Below, one piece after another: positions 49,703-58,457 of a stretch of 64,000 nt of DNA; within the stretch, counting starts at the first letter, position 1; every line of letters starts with the position of its first letter. The stretch is from DATJMJ01 sp035503915 (lineage in GTDB: Bacteria; Actinomycetota; Acidimicrobiia; Acidimicrobiales; Palsa-688). Location: positions 248,001 to 312,000 of the forward strand of contig DATJSU010000011.1 of the NCBI GenBank assembly GCA_035503915.1, in the 5' to 3' direction. A program made the translations under genes and the position numbers. The notes beneath the pieces were generated by a model, which worked only from the letters and a program-made list of their open reading frames with translations, had not been told where the DNA came from and made no database searches.

Positions 49703-50983
49703 GTGAGGAAGAAGAGAGGGCGCCCACCGGCCCACCGAGGTACCACCGTGGAGCTGCGGGCGCTCTATCCCTTCGTCGTTGCCGATGAGCTCGGCGCCCA
49801 AGGCTGCTACTTGGGAAAGGAAGTCTCTGGGAGCCTGTTTTGCTTCGATCCCTGGGAGTGCTATGCGATCGGCAAACTGACTAGTCCCAACATGGTTGTC
49901 TTCGGCCAGATCGGCCGAGGCAAGTCGGCGTTCGTGAAGAGCTTCGCCTGGCGGGAGCTGACTTTTGGCCGCCGGTGCTGGGTAATTGACCCAAAAGGGG
50001 AGTACGGGCCGATGGCCGAGGCGTGCGGCACGGTACCTCTGCGGCTCGCTCCCGGCCTCGGGCTGCGGCTCAACCCGCTCGATGTCGGCTCCGCGGCTCC
50101 AGCTGCCGAGGCGCTCAGGGCGCAGGCCCCCTCGCTTGCCCACCAGCGCCGGGCGGACCTGCTCGGGGCCCTTCTCGAGAGCTCGCTCGGGCGGCCTCTC
50201 CTCCCTCAGGAACGAGCGGCAGCCGACGTTGCCCTGCTCGTAGCGGAGGAGCGTATGCGAGTGCCAACGCTGCCGGCCGTGGCAGAGATCATCTTGCAGC
50301 CCGCTCCCGAGCAGGCGAGGCTCCTCGGTACCGATAGTGATGGGCTCCGCCAGGACGGGCGGCAGGTCGCGTTGGAACTGCGGCGGCTGGTGCATGGTGA
50401 CCTGGCGGGGATGTTCGACGGCGAGACTTCAGCGGGCGTGACCGCAACGGGCCGCATGGTTGTCCTGGACCTGTCCCGCTTGTACTCCTCGGCGGCCTTG
50501 GGGCTGCTCATGGTGTGCGCTCTTTCCTGGCTGCAAGGTTCGCTCAGGGCGGGAGGGCCGACAAAACGTTTGGTGGTCCTGGACGAGGCCTGGGCGGTGC
50601 TGTCGCACCTCGCCACAGCCCGCTGGTTGCAAGCTGGGTTCAAGTTGTCTCGCTCCTACGGGGTGGCGAACATTGCCGTCCTGCACCGCATGTCGGACTT
50701 GAAGGCCGTCGGCCAAGAGGGCTCTGAACAGCAGCGCCTCGCGGAGGGGTTGCTGGCGGACGCCGAAACGCGGGTCATGTTCGGCCAAGCCCCAGGAGAG
50801 GCAGAAAAAGCTGCCGGGTTGCTCGGCCTTAGCCGCACCGAGCAGTCCCTCCTCGTCCAGCTGCCCCGCGGCGTCGCTTTATGGCATGTAGGCCGGGAAG
50901 CGTTCCTCGTCGAGCACGAGCTGAGCGCCGAGGAACGGGCCATCGCCGACACCGACTCGGCGATGCGAGCCGGAGCTGCCTAG
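49703..50983 (+). CDS. VirB4-like conjugation ATPase
   Basis: The 426-residue protein starts at GTG 49703 and carries a HerA/VirB4-type ATPase domain. Walker A is GQIGRGKSA at 68-76, with FVKSFAWRELTFGRRCWVID and PKGEYGPMAEACG just after. Walker B is RLVVLDEAWAVL, then the C-terminal motif LHRMSDLKAVGQEGSEQQRL. It corresponds to the C-terminal half of VirB4, with the N-terminal half supplied by the SCO6880-like protein. The stop codon lies in the first copy of an 18-bp duplication. Confidence 0.88.
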   Translation: MRKKRGRPPAHRGTTVELRALYPFVVADELGAQGCYLGKEVSGSLFCFDPWECYAIGKLTSPNMVVFGQIGRGKSAFVKSFAWRELTFGRRCWVIDPKGEYGPMAEACGTVPLRLAPGLGLRLNPLDVGSAAPAAEALRAQAPSLAHQRRADLLGALLESSLGRPLLPQERAAADVALLVAEERMRVPTLPAVAEIILQPAPEQARLLGTDSDGLRQDGRQVALELRRLVHGDLAGMFDGETSAGVTATGRMVVLDLSRLYSSAALGLLMVCALSWLQGSLRAGGPTKRLVVLDEAWAVLSHLATARWLQAGFKLSRSYGVANIAVLHRMSDLKAVGQEGSEQQRLAEGLLADAETRVMFGQAPGEAEKAAGLLGLSRTEQSLLVQLPRGVALWHVGREAFLVEHELSAEERAIADTDSAMRAGAA

Positions 50984-51009
50984 TCCAGGGAAGCTGCCTA
51001 GTCCAGGGA
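50974..51009. repeat. Perfect 18-bp tandem duplication at the seam of two modules
   Basis: AGCTGCCTAGTCCAGGGA occurs twice without a gap (50974-50991 and 50992-51009). The first copy contains the stop of the VirB4-like gene, the second the stop of the convergent YbjQ-like gene on the other strand. It marks the exact junction between the conjugation genes and the pspA operon. Confidence 0.95.
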
Positions 51010-51873
51010 AGTGGCCTCGAAGGTACGGACCTTGTCGTCAAGCGGCACCACAACAGCGACCTTGGGATGTGTGTGTTCTCTGGCCAGCATTTTGATCGCC
51101 GTGCCGTAAGTAAGGAACTCGACCACGTGGCTCGCGAAATGCACCGGGCGGTCGACGATCTTGGCGTCCACGAGCCCGGTCCCGCCGGCCTGGCTGATGT
51201 GGCTTTGCAGCTCTTCCATGGCCGCTTCGCGTGCTTGGTACAACGTTTCGGTGTAGTTGGTCAGCTCCACGTTCTGGGTTGACTGGCCAATGGTCGCACC
51301 CAGGGTGCGCCGGGGCGCGTGAACGTAGGACGCCCCAGCCACCAAGTCGAGGGGGTACCAACCTGCGGTGGTGAGGACGGCGAAGTCCCGGGCGGACAGG
51401 TCGCACAGGAACGGGTACCGGTAGCTCACTTTGAAACGGTTCTGGCCCGCCTCGTCGGTGCACGAACGCACTGCCGTGCCCGTTACCACGACAACAGCGC
51501 GGTGATGAGAGCACTGGACCTCGACATCGACCCCCAGCACTCCGATCGCTTTGGCGGCGTGAGCCTGCTGGCGTACCGATTCTTTGGCTACATCGAGCGC
51601 CCGATGGAACGCGTCATGCGCGTCGGTGACGGGCCCTGTGCTCCACACCCACGCTCCGGCCATGATCGAGACGCAACCGACGCCGAACACCACTTCAGCC
51701 GGCTCGAGCCCTACTGAGTGCAGCAGCAGTATTTCGTCCAGCGACAGGTCGGAAGTAGTCCGCCCGGCCCCGCTCGCGCGGCTGTTTTGGCCTACCCCGA
51801 GCACCTGGCCTAGTTGGCGCAGGTCGGTCTCTTTGTTCTCCGTGCCGCTTAGCGACGTCATGCCCGTGCTCAT
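50998..51873 (-). CDS. Double YbjQ/UPF0145-like domain protein, third paralogue
   Basis: ATG 51873 overlaps the previous stop by four bases; 291 residues. Two YbjQ-type halves: DEILLLHSVGLEPAEVVFGV through VVVVTGTAVRSC, and ARDFAVLTTAGWYPLDLVAG through VVEFLTYGTAIKML. The family signature is a start helix/strand ending in a G-x-x-x-G turn, a helix with many Ala/Arg, and a final strand ending GTAV. This copy is the most diverged, with a Ser/Gly-rich N-terminus and an acidic tail. The function of YbjQ domains is unproven (annotated as possible metal binding). Confidence 0.75.
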   Translation of the reverse strand: MSTGMTSLSGTENKETDLRQLGQVLGVGQNSRASGAGRTTSDLSLDEILLLHSVGLEPAEVVFGVGCVSIMAGAWVWSTGPVTDAHDAFHRALDVAKESVRQQAHAAKAIGVLGVDVEVQCSHHRAVVVVTGTAVRSCTDEAGQNRFKVSYRYPFLCDLSARDFAVLTTAGWYPLDLVAGASYVHAPRRTLGATIGQSTQNVELTNYTETLYQAREAAMEELQSHISQAGGTGLVDAKIVDRPVHFASHVVEFLTYGTAIKMLAREHTHPKVAVVVPLDDKVRTFEATSLD

Positions 51874-52673
51874 GAGGCGAGGCTCATGGTTGAGATCGGA
51901 GTGGCGATAGGCAAGGTGCCACGCACCCGCCTCACCAGCGAGCCGAGCAAGGAGCAGGTGATGTAGGTGCAGCGGTTGCCTTCGGACTCGTGGACCTGCA
52001 ACCGCACGTCGTACAAGGACGCGTCGCCCGAGGCCCTTCTCAGCGAGTCGATCGCGCCCGACCGAGCCAGCTCGTGGGCTTCCTTGAGAGGGATGATCAC
52101 ATAGCCCGTACCGCAGCGTCCCGATGCGTAGTACTCCATGTTGCAGCCCTCGACAAGGACCGCGGTGCAGCGCGCGTAAGCGACGGCGCTGGGCACAAAA
52201 CCGATCTCGATCAGTTTGGCCAGCTTGTGCCCGGCAAGCTGTGTGGTCCATGGCTGGCGAGGCGCAGCAGCCCCCTCGACCACCACGGCCGTCCCGTAGA
52301 GGTGGACCTCGCAGCTATTTGCATTAGTAGGGTGGCCCATCTCCGTGGTGACCCCGACCACTCCGTGCGCCCCCAGGTCAGCAGCCTCTTTGAGCATCCG
52401 GTCGAGGGCGACCTGATGAGCCGATGCCCAGGCGCTGTCCAGCGCGTCCACTCGTCCGAGCCAACCAGGGTTGTGGACCGTCTGCTCGTAGCAGGCACAG
52501 GGGTAACTGGTGACGGTATAAGTGGAATAGCTTGACCAGCCCGAGATCTGCCCGCAGTAGAAACCCTGGACGAGACCGAGAGGCCGTAACCCCATCGACA
52601 GGCAGGCGACGAAGTCCGGTATCGTCAGGCCGGAGCCGAAAGCATTCGGCTGGCTAGCCGCGTCCGGGGTCAA
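51870..52673 (-). CDS. Double YbjQ/UPF0145-like domain protein, second paralogue
   Basis: 267 residues, four-base overlaps at both ends. First half: PDFVACLSMGLRPLGLVQGF, ALDRMLKEAADLGAHGVVGV, ending VHLYGTAVVVEG. Second half: HKLAKLIEIGFVPSAVAYAR to LLGSLVRR. The first half contains a Cys-rich insert (SYPCACYEQTVHN) and the second has CNMEYYASGRCG, features absent from the first paralogue. Possible metal or redox site, but that is inference. Confidence 0.75.
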   Translation of the reverse strand: MTPDAASQPNAFGSGLTIPDFVACLSMGLRPLGLVQGFYCGQISGWSSYSTYTVTSYPCACYEQTVHNPGWLGRVDALDSAWASAHQVALDRMLKEAADLGAHGVVGVTTEMGHPTNANSCEVHLYGTAVVVEGAAAPRQPWTTQLAGHKLAKLIEIGFVPSAVAYARCTAVLVEGCNMEYYASGRCGTGYVIIPLKEAHELARSGAIDSLRRASGDASLYDVRLQVHESEGNRCTYITCSLLGSLVRRVRGTLPIATPISTMSLAS

Positions 52674-53473
52674 TTGTCGAAGGTAATTATCGTGGTCGGC
52701 CGGGGCGGAGCCACCCCGTCAGAGCCGGCCCGGCGGGCCACGGCTGTGCCCAGGGACAAGAACTCGATCGTGTGCTCACCCCACTGGTGGCTTTTTTCTT
52801 CCAGCCTCATACCGACTACACCCGTAGCCCCCACATTGTTCGCTTCGTCCTGCATACGTTTCATGGCCAGTTCGCGGGCGTCGTACATGGCCTGAGTGAA
52901 GTTCTCGAGCTCGGCGTTCTGGCCGAGCTGCCCCAGTGCCTGGCCGATGCCGCGATGGGCAATGTGGTAAACGCAGGTGCCCATGACAAGTGCCTGGGGC
53001 ATGTAACCCGTCTGCGCCAGCGTCCAGAAATCCTGCCCGCTCAGGTCGCTCGTGAACGGTTTACCAAGTTTGTTCCGGTAGGAATTACCGTCCTCTGATT
53101 TAACGGCGGTGCCCACAGCGATGAACTCGGCCGAGTCGTGGCCCCATTCGTAAAAATTGACATCGAGGCGCACCCCGACGACCCCGTCCGCGCCTAGCTG
53201 GTCGGCTTCCTCTTCCATCCGGTTCATCGCCAGCTCGCGGGCGTTGTACATGGCGGCTGTGAGCTTCGTCAGCTCCTGGGAAGAGCCCCAATTGCCCTTT
53301 TGTAGCCCGATATGGTAGATCGAACTGCCCATCACCAGGCCCAATGGGTGGAAACCAACCTGCTTGACAAGCAAGAACTCGTTGACCGACAGGTCGCTGG
53401 TGAACAGCCCGTGCTCCAGCTCCGACAGCCTGGCGCTGGCGTCCTTGGGTAGGTCCGTCGGGACATTGCTCAT
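52670..53473 (-). CDS. Double YbjQ/UPF0145-like domain protein, first paralogue
   Basis: ATG 53473 follows CGGAGGG and overlaps the preceding stop (ATGA). The 267 residues hold two clear YbjQ-like domains: EFLLVKQVGFHPLGLVMGSS with EEEADQLGADGVVGVRLDVN and AEFIAVGTAVK, then DFWTLAQTGYMPQALVMGTC with DEANNVGATGVVGMRLEEKS and IEFLSLGTAVA. This is the best-conserved of the three. No signal peptide or membrane helix is visible, so it is probably cytoplasmic. Confidence 0.8.
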   Translation of the reverse strand: MSNVPTDLPKDASARLSELEHGLFTSDLSVNEFLLVKQVGFHPLGLVMGSSIYHIGLQKGNWGSSQELTKLTAAMYNARELAMNRMEEEADQLGADGVVGVRLDVNFYEWGHDSAEFIAVGTAVKSEDGNSYRNKLGKPFTSDLSGQDFWTLAQTGYMPQALVMGTCVYHIAHRGIGQALGQLGQNAELENFTQAMYDARELAMKRMQDEANNVGATGVVGMRLEEKSHQWGEHTIEFLSLGTAVARRAGSDGVAPPRPTTIITFDN

Positions 53474-53892
53474 ATGGGCCCTCCGATAATTACTTTCTCT
53501 AGAGCCGCCCGCGCGCTCTGGTTGTTGACAGCTTCGGATTGCAGAGCAGCCAGGAGCCGCCCTAGCCATTGCTCGACCGCCAGCTCCTCGTTCCGGATCC
53601 GGATGCCCCCCGAAGTGCGCCCGACGACGCAGTGCACAGCACCGCCCTCGAGCTGTGCCTGGTAGTCGTCCGGCCCGAGGTGCACGGTGATGGTTTTGAC
53701 CTCTTGGGACTGGTGGTGCAGCAGCCCCCCCGGGGGGTGCGTGACCTCGACCCGGTCCCCGAAGGCGTCTTGGAGGGTCTTGCCCAGGGCCCGGAGGAGC
53801 ATCTTGACGTCTTTATTGTCCGCCAACAAAGCAGCGGCAGCCAGCTGCATGTCAACCTGGCCGCCTGGGTCAGCCAGTCCCATATCGCTCAT
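53470..53892 (-). CDS. Unrecognised 140-residue protein between pspA and the YbjQ paralogues
   Basis: The protein has an N-terminal helical part (MQLAAAALLADNKDVKMLLR, ALGKTLQDAFGDRVEV), a beta-rich middle (VKTITVHLGPDDYQAQLEGG, AVHCVVGRTSGGIRIRNEEL) and a C-terminal helix (WLGRLLAALQSEAVNNQSAR). I do not recognise a family. Four-base overlaps with pspA and with the first YbjQ paralogue show it belongs to the operon. No signal peptide or membrane helix. Confidence 0.8.
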   Translation of the reverse strand: MSDMGLADPGGQVDMQLAAAALLADNKDVKMLLRALGKTLQDAFGDRVEVTHPPGGLLHHQSQEVKTITVHLGPDDYQAQLEGGAVHCVVGRTSGGIRIRNEELAVEQWLGRLLAALQSEAVNNQSARAALEKVIIGGPI

Positions 53893-54671
53893 TGGGACTG
53901 CTCGCTGCTGGCCGGTCCCCCCCCAGCGGGCGCCGTGCCCGGGCCGAGAGCGGCGGGCGCCGGGACGGCGGCAATAGCGGCTTGGCTCTTGAGAGCAGCC
54001 AGCTCGTTCTCGACCTGGGAGGTGGAGCCAAGCTCGTTCAACTGCTTGGCGATGTCGTCGCCGTGGTCAGCGCCGACGTCCTCGAGCACCCCGGACTCGA
54101 GCAGTTCGTCCAGGGCCCCGGCGTGGGCTTGGGCGGCAGCGATCTTACTTTGTGCGCGTTGCAGGGCAGCGCCCGAATCATGGAAAGTCCCTGAGATCCC
54201 TGCGATCTGGTCGTTCACCGCCGAAGTCGCCTGAGCGGCGCTGTACTGCGCCTTGAGGCTTTCCTTTTGCGTCCGGAACTCGTTGACACGGGCCTGCAGC
54301 GCTTGCAGGGTCTGGGTCATCTTCTCTTGCTGCTCGCTCAACTGCTGGTGCTGGGGCTCCAAGGCGTCGACTTGTTGCTGTGCGGCCGCCTTGCGGCTGA
54401 GCGCCTCCCGAGCGAGGTCGTCCCGGCCCAGTTGCACTGCTTGAGCCGCCTGTTGGTTGAGGTGCTCCACCGTGTGACTGAACTGGTCCTCTTGAAGCTC
54501 GAGCTGCTTGCGAGCGGCAGCGATCTGGACGAGAGCGCCACGGACCTTCGTGATCTGCTCGAGCATCTGTTCGTAGCTGAGGTCCAGCATCTCGCTGGGG
54601 TTCTCGGCCTTGTCCAGCGCCCGGTTCGCTTTGGCTTCGACGATGTCGTGAGCACGTTTGAAAAAACTCAT
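53889..54671 (-). CDS. pspA: PspA/Vipp1 (IM30) family membrane-stress protein
   Basis: The 260-residue protein is a long coiled coil starting MSFFKRAHDIVEAKANRALD, the amphipathic PspA start, with AENPSEMLDLSYEQMLEQIT, KAAAQQQVDALEPQHQQLSE and SAVNDQIAGISGTFHDSGAA. PspA/ESCRT-III-like proteins coat and repair stressed membranes. The Ala/Pro-rich C-terminal tail (last 40 residues) is loosely conserved. It heads a five-gene series with four-base overlaps throughout. The promoter should lie in 54672-54781, but I cannot place it. Confidence 0.92.
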   Translation of the reverse strand: MSFFKRAHDIVEAKANRALDKAENPSEMLDLSYEQMLEQITKVRGALVQIAAARKQLELQEDQFSHTVEHLNQQAAQAVQLGRDDLAREALSRKAAAQQQVDALEPQHQQLSEQQEKMTQTLQALQARVNEFRTQKESLKAQYSAAQATSAVNDQIAGISGTFHDSGAALQRAQSKIAAAQAHAGALDELLESGVLEDVGADHGDDIAKQLNELGSTSQVENELAALKSQAAIAAVPAPAALGPGTAPAGGGPASSEQSQ

Positions 54672-54781
54672 TAGCTCTCCATTAACGAGGTACGCGGCCC
54701 CCCTGCCAGGCCGGTCCGTGTGGTGATAACCGCAGGCTACTCCCCCCCGCAGCTAGACGGGCGCAGCTGCTCAGAGGACAG

Positions 54782-55048
54782 TCAGCCGCGGTTGCTCGAC
54801 CTGCTTCGCGCCCACATGTGGACGATGCCGGCGACCAACAACACGAGCACGACGACCTTGATCATCGCCCAAACCAAGCCGACCACCACCGACACCGCCG
54901 TCATGATCAACAAGGCGACCAGCACCGCGGCCGCGAGGAGCACGCCAGCACGGACCATCGGATGACCGTGCGTCGCAACGTCGCGGATACCCACGGACCG
55001 ATAGTACGTCCAACCATCAGGCTCCAGTCTGGAGAGGTGCGGGCTCAT
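54782..55048 (-). CDS. Small membrane protein upstream of pspA
   Basis: Open frame of 88 residues from ATG 55048; an inner ATG at 54958 would give 58 residues. The hydrophobic part (MVRAGVLLAAAVLVALLIMT, then AVSVVVGLVWAMIKVVVLVL and LVAGIVHMWARS) forms one long or two short membrane helices with a basic C-terminus. It is on the same strand as pspA, 110 bases upstream. It may be a membrane partner of PspA, by position only. Ribosome sites are weak for both starts. Confidence 0.55.
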   Translation of the reverse strand: MSPHLSRLEPDGWTYYRSVGIRDVATHGHPMVRAGVLLAAAVLVALLIMTAVSVVVGLVWAMIKVVVLVLLVAGIVHMWARSRSSNRG

Positions 55049-55146
55049 GACCTACCAGTCCCTGAGCCCTACGTTTAAACGCGATGCCGCCGCCTAGGAA
55101 GACCGCCTCGCCGGGCAACGCTCCAAACGCCTCCACGAGCGCAACC

Positions 55147-56391
55147 ATGCCCGGACGAGCACGCCTCGCGGCCTTCGTCGGTGGAGGGCTCGCGAGCTTG
55201 TCCCGGGCCTTCGGCAGGGGTTCGGGCTCTGTTGTCGGGGGCCATGTCATCTTGGCGATCGAGCCTCAGGCCCTGCGCGTGTTCTCGGCCGGCAGGCACG
55301 TTGTCCTCGTCTCGGGCACCAACGGCAAGACCACCACCACAAAGCTCCTGGCGAGCGCGCTGGGGGCGGCATCGGGCCGGGAGGTTGTGACCAACGTCAC
55401 GGGTGCCAACTTGCCGACCGGCCTCGCCTCCTCGCTCGCGGCGGCACGTGGGCGCCCATCGGCTGACGCCGTTTTGGAGGTCGACGAAGCTTGGCTTGCC
55501 CGCGTCTCGGCACAAGCCCGCCCGGCCGCGCTGGTGCTGCTCAACCTGAGCCGGGACCAGCTCGACCGCAACAACGAGGTCCGCCACGTGGCGCAGCGAT
55601 GGCGCCAGGCCTGCTCCGAGCTCCCCACGGGCGCCGCTGTCGTCGCCAATGCCGACGACCCGCTCGTTGCCTGGGCGGCGAGCGCGGCAGGGAACGTGAC
55701 CTGGGTCGGTGCCGGCCTCGGTTGGAAGAACGACGCCACCGGCTGTCCCAGCTGTGCCGGCCCGGTCAACTTTGATGAAGGCCAAGATGAAGCGGGGCGG
55801 GGCGGCCATTGGCGTTGTGCCCAGTGCGGCCTGGCGCGCCCGCAACTGGACGTGCCGAGCCGCGATCTCCAAATCTCCTTGCCTGGGCGCTGCAACCAAG
55901 CAAATGCGCTCATGGCTCTTGCGACATTGCTCGCGCTCGGCTACAGCGGTGAGCCAGTCGAGCGGGCCTCGGCCGCGCTCGCAACTGTGTGCGAAGTGGC
56001 CGGCCGGTACGCAGTGCGCGGCACCGTCGAGGGGAGAGAGATCCGCATGTTGCTGGCTAAAAACCCGGCTGGATGGGCGGAAGTCTTTGACATGCTGTCG
56101 CCACCGCCTACCCCCGTCGTCATCGCGATCAATGCGCGTACCGCCGACGGGCATGACCCGTCTTGGCTCTGGGATGTCCCGTTTGAACGGTTGGCCGGGC
56201 GGCGCGTGGTCGCGACAGGGGACCGCAACCTGGATCTCGCTGTCAGGCTCCACTACGCGGGAGTCGACCACGACGTGGAGCCTGACCTCGTGCGCGCAGT
56301 CGAGGTGAAAAATGAAAGAGCCGACGTGGTGGCCAACTACACGGCTTTTCACCAGCTGCTGGCCCGCTTGCCAAAGCGCCCAGAGACATGA
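55147..56391 (+). CDS. murT: Lipid II isoglutaminyl synthase subunit MurT
   Basis: MurT with GatD amidates the D-Glu of lipid II. The Mur-ligase ATP site SGTNGKTTTTKLLA is clear. So are the DEAWL region, a zinc-ribbon pair (CPSC near 201 and CAQC some 35 residues later, in the MurT-specific insert), and the C-terminal DUF1727-like domain (PTPVVIAINARTADGHDPSW). I choose ATG 55147 (MPGRARLAAFVGGGLASLSR), which matches the family start; ATG 55084 would add 21 low-complexity residues. It overlaps gatD by four bases. Confidence 0.93.
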   Translation: MPGRARLAAFVGGGLASLSRAFGRGSGSVVGGHVILAIEPQALRVFSAGRHVVLVSGTNGKTTTTKLLASALGAASGREVVTNVTGANLPTGLASSLAAARGRPSADAVLEVDEAWLARVSAQARPAALVLLNLSRDQLDRNNEVRHVAQRWRQACSELPTGAAVVANADDPLVAWAASAAGNVTWVGAGLGWKNDATGCPSCAGPVNFDEGQDEAGRGGHWRCAQCGLARPQLDVPSRDLQISLPGRCNQANALMALATLLALGYSGEPVERASAALATVCEVAGRYAVRGTVEGREIRMLLAKNPAGWAEVFDMLSPPPTPVVIAINARTADGHDPSWLWDVPFERLAGRRVVATGDRNLDLAVRLHYAGVDHDVEPDLVRAVEVKNERADVVANYTAFHQLLARLPKRPET

Positions 56392-57218
56392 CAGTTTCCG
56401 TCGCCCTCATCTACCCCGACCTCCTTGGCACTTATGGCGATGGCGGCAACGCCGCCGTCCTTGCGCAACGCCTGCGCTGGCGGGGCTACCAAGCCGAAGT
56501 GTTGACGGTCCCGGCGGGGAGCCCGGTACCAACCAGCTGCGACATATATGTGATCGGTGGTGGCGAAGATCTCCCGCAGGGCCTCGCGGCGTCAAAACTG
56601 GAAAGTAGCCATGCTCTTCATTCTGCCGTCGAGCGTGGAGCCGTAGTCCTCGCCGTCTGCGCCGGTTTGCAGATCGTCGGCGAGAGCTTCGTCGGCCCTG
56701 AGGGCAAAGCCGTCCCAGGGTTGGGGCTCCTCGGCTGCGTGACGTCGACGACGCCGGCGCCGAGGGCGATCGGCGAGCTCTTGGTGGAACCGGCGGCGCA
56801 ATGGGCGGCCGACGGGCTCGACGAACAGCTGACCGGCTTTGAAAACCACGGCGCCGTAACGGATCTCTTGCCGGGGACAAGCCCGGTAGGCCAGGTAGTC
56901 GTCGGGGTCGGCAACAAGGACGGCACCATCGAAGGCGCTGTGAGAGGACGTGTTTTTGGGACTTACCTGCATGGGCCGGTCCTGGCGCGCAACCCGCAGT
57001 TGGCAGACCTGTTGCTGAAATGGGCTCTAGGGGAACTACCCGCTCTTGACGAGCGCTACGACTTCGAGCCAAAGGCCCTCCACGCCGAGCGCCGGCGCAA
57101 CGGCCCGCTCGAGCGTCGTCTTGGCGGCGCCCGCGAAGAGGCCTCTGCCATGAAGGCACGTTGGGCGACGCTGGTGCGCCGCTCACGCGAAGCAGTGGGA
57201 GCAATAAAAGCTCCGTGA
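56388..57218 (+). CDS. gatD: Lipid II isoglutaminyl synthase glutaminase subunit GatD
   Basis: A class I glutamine amidotransferase (276 residues): ALIYPDLLGTYGDGGNAAVL, IGGGEDLPQ, nucleophile Cys in VLAVCAGLQIVGES, and catalytic His in FGTYLHGPVLARNPQLAD. This matches GatD/CobQ-like proteins that pair with MurT. GatD makes ammonia from glutamine for lipid II amidation. The last 40 residues are a basic tail. Confidence 0.94.
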   Translation: MTVSVALIYPDLLGTYGDGGNAAVLAQRLRWRGYQAEVLTVPAGSPVPTSCDIYVIGGGEDLPQGLAASKLESSHALHSAVERGAVVLAVCAGLQIVGESFVGPEGKAVPGLGLLGCVTSTTPAPRAIGELLVEPAAQWAADGLDEQLTGFENHGAVTDLLPGTSPVGQVVVGVGNKDGTIEGAVRGRVFGTYLHGPVLARNPQLADLLLKWALGELPALDERYDFEPKALHAERRRNGPLERRLGGAREEASAMKARWATLVRRSREAVGAIKAP

Positions 57219-57275
57219 CCACGGCATTCTTACCGACCGCTACCAGCTCACCTGGGCTCGGGGTAGCTTGGGAGC

Positions 57276-58439
57276 ATGCTGTACAAGCGGTGGAGGCGGG
57301 CGCGCTACGCCGTGCCCGCGACGGTTGTGGTCGCGATCGGCGGGGTGGCGCTCGTCCCAACCTTGAGCGGAGCGGCGGTCCCGACGCTTGCCAGCCTGAG
57401 CGCCCAGCAACTCGTTGCCGATATGGACCAGGCACGGGTCCCCGAACTTTCCGGGACGCTCAGCTGGTCTACGAACCTGGGTTTGTCGGACCTCTCCACG
57501 GTGGAGAGCGAACTTGGCGAAGGTCCCAACACTGGCAGCAATGGCGACAGCGCCACCTCCGGCCTTGACCCCGTGAGCCTCCTTACGAGCAATTACCAGC
57601 TCGACATTTGGCTCGGAGGGCCAGGCGCGGTCCACCTCGCTCTCAGCCAGTCCGCTGGTCAGGAGTCCGACCTGGTGCGCAGTGGCAACCAGGTCTGGAT
57701 CTGGGACAGCACGGGCTCCAAGGTCACCCACTTCATCTTCGAGCGGCCAAACGGGGCGAGCGCGCCGGCTCCCAGTTCGGCGACGGTGGGCGGTGCGCCC
57801 GAGCTGGCTCCTCAACAGTTGGCTGCACGCTTCTTGGAGCACGTGCAGCCGACGACGTCGGTGACGGTCGGGACGCCTCTTTACGTCGCCGGCCAACCTG
57901 CTTACCAGCTCCTCTTCGCTCCCAAGTCTGCGGCAGGCACCACTGTCGACCACCTAGAAGTCGACCTTGGCGCCAACGGGGCCCTGCTCGGGGTACCTCT
58001 CCAGGTAGCTGTCTACGCGGTAGGCGAGAGCGTGCCGGCAGCCCAACTTGGTTTCACCGGTTCGCTCAGCCTCGGTGCCCCGCCGGCGAGCGAGCTCAGC
58101 TTCACTGCCCCTCCGGGCTCCAACGTCACCACCCACATAGTCAAACTGGGGCTGCAACCAGCGCCCAGGTCGCAGGGGTGGGGCCAAGTGGGCAAGTTGG
58201 GCCTCAGCACGGTGGGCAGCGGGTGGGCGACTGTCCTCAGCGGTACAAGCCAGGAGCTGGCCAACGAGCTGGAAAACCCCGTGCTCCTCGGTCTCACGAC
58301 CCAAGTTGACGTCGCCGGCCAGCAAGCGAGGCTCCTCAGCAGCACCCTGCTCAACGTGCTTGTCTTCCCCGACGGCCACTTCTTTGCGGGGTTTGTGACC
58401 CCGGGCGTGCTCGAGGCGGACGCGGCCGCCAGCCCCTGA
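57276..58439 (+). CDS. LolA-like secreted protein linked to an ABC transporter
   Basis: The 387-residue protein has a basic start (MLYKRWRRARYAVP) and a signal/anchor helix (ATVVVAIGGVALVPTLSGAA), then a beta-rich domain resembling the LolA/LppX/DUF2092 fold (SGTLSWSTNLG, YQLDIWLGGPGAVHLALSQS, VWIWDSTGSKVTHFIF). This fold binds lipids in a half-barrel. It is followed 18 bases later by an ABC ATPase and permease, a recurring set in Actinomycetota. Fold assignment is by pattern, not by search. Confidence 0.75.
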   Translation: MLYKRWRRARYAVPATVVVAIGGVALVPTLSGAAVPTLASLSAQQLVADMDQARVPELSGTLSWSTNLGLSDLSTVESELGEGPNTGSNGDSATSGLDPVSLLTSNYQLDIWLGGPGAVHLALSQSAGQESDLVRSGNQVWIWDSTGSKVTHFIFERPNGASAPAPSSATVGGAPELAPQQLAARFLEHVQPTTSVTVGTPLYVAGQPAYQLLFAPKSAAGTTVDHLEVDLGANGALLGVPLQVAVYAVGESVPAAQLGFTGSLSLGAPPASELSFTAPPGSNVTTHIVKLGLQPAPRSQGWGQVGKLGLSTVGSGWATVLSGTSQELANELENPVLLGLTTQVDVAGQQARLLSSTLLNVLVFPDGHFFAGFVTPGVLEADAAASP

Positions 58440-58457
58440 GCCGGTGGCTCGCAGAAG

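Noticed and set aside
55075..56352. Minus-strand frame of 425 codons opposite murT
   Set aside because: murT has ATP-site and zinc-ribbon motifs on the plus strand; the antisense product has none.
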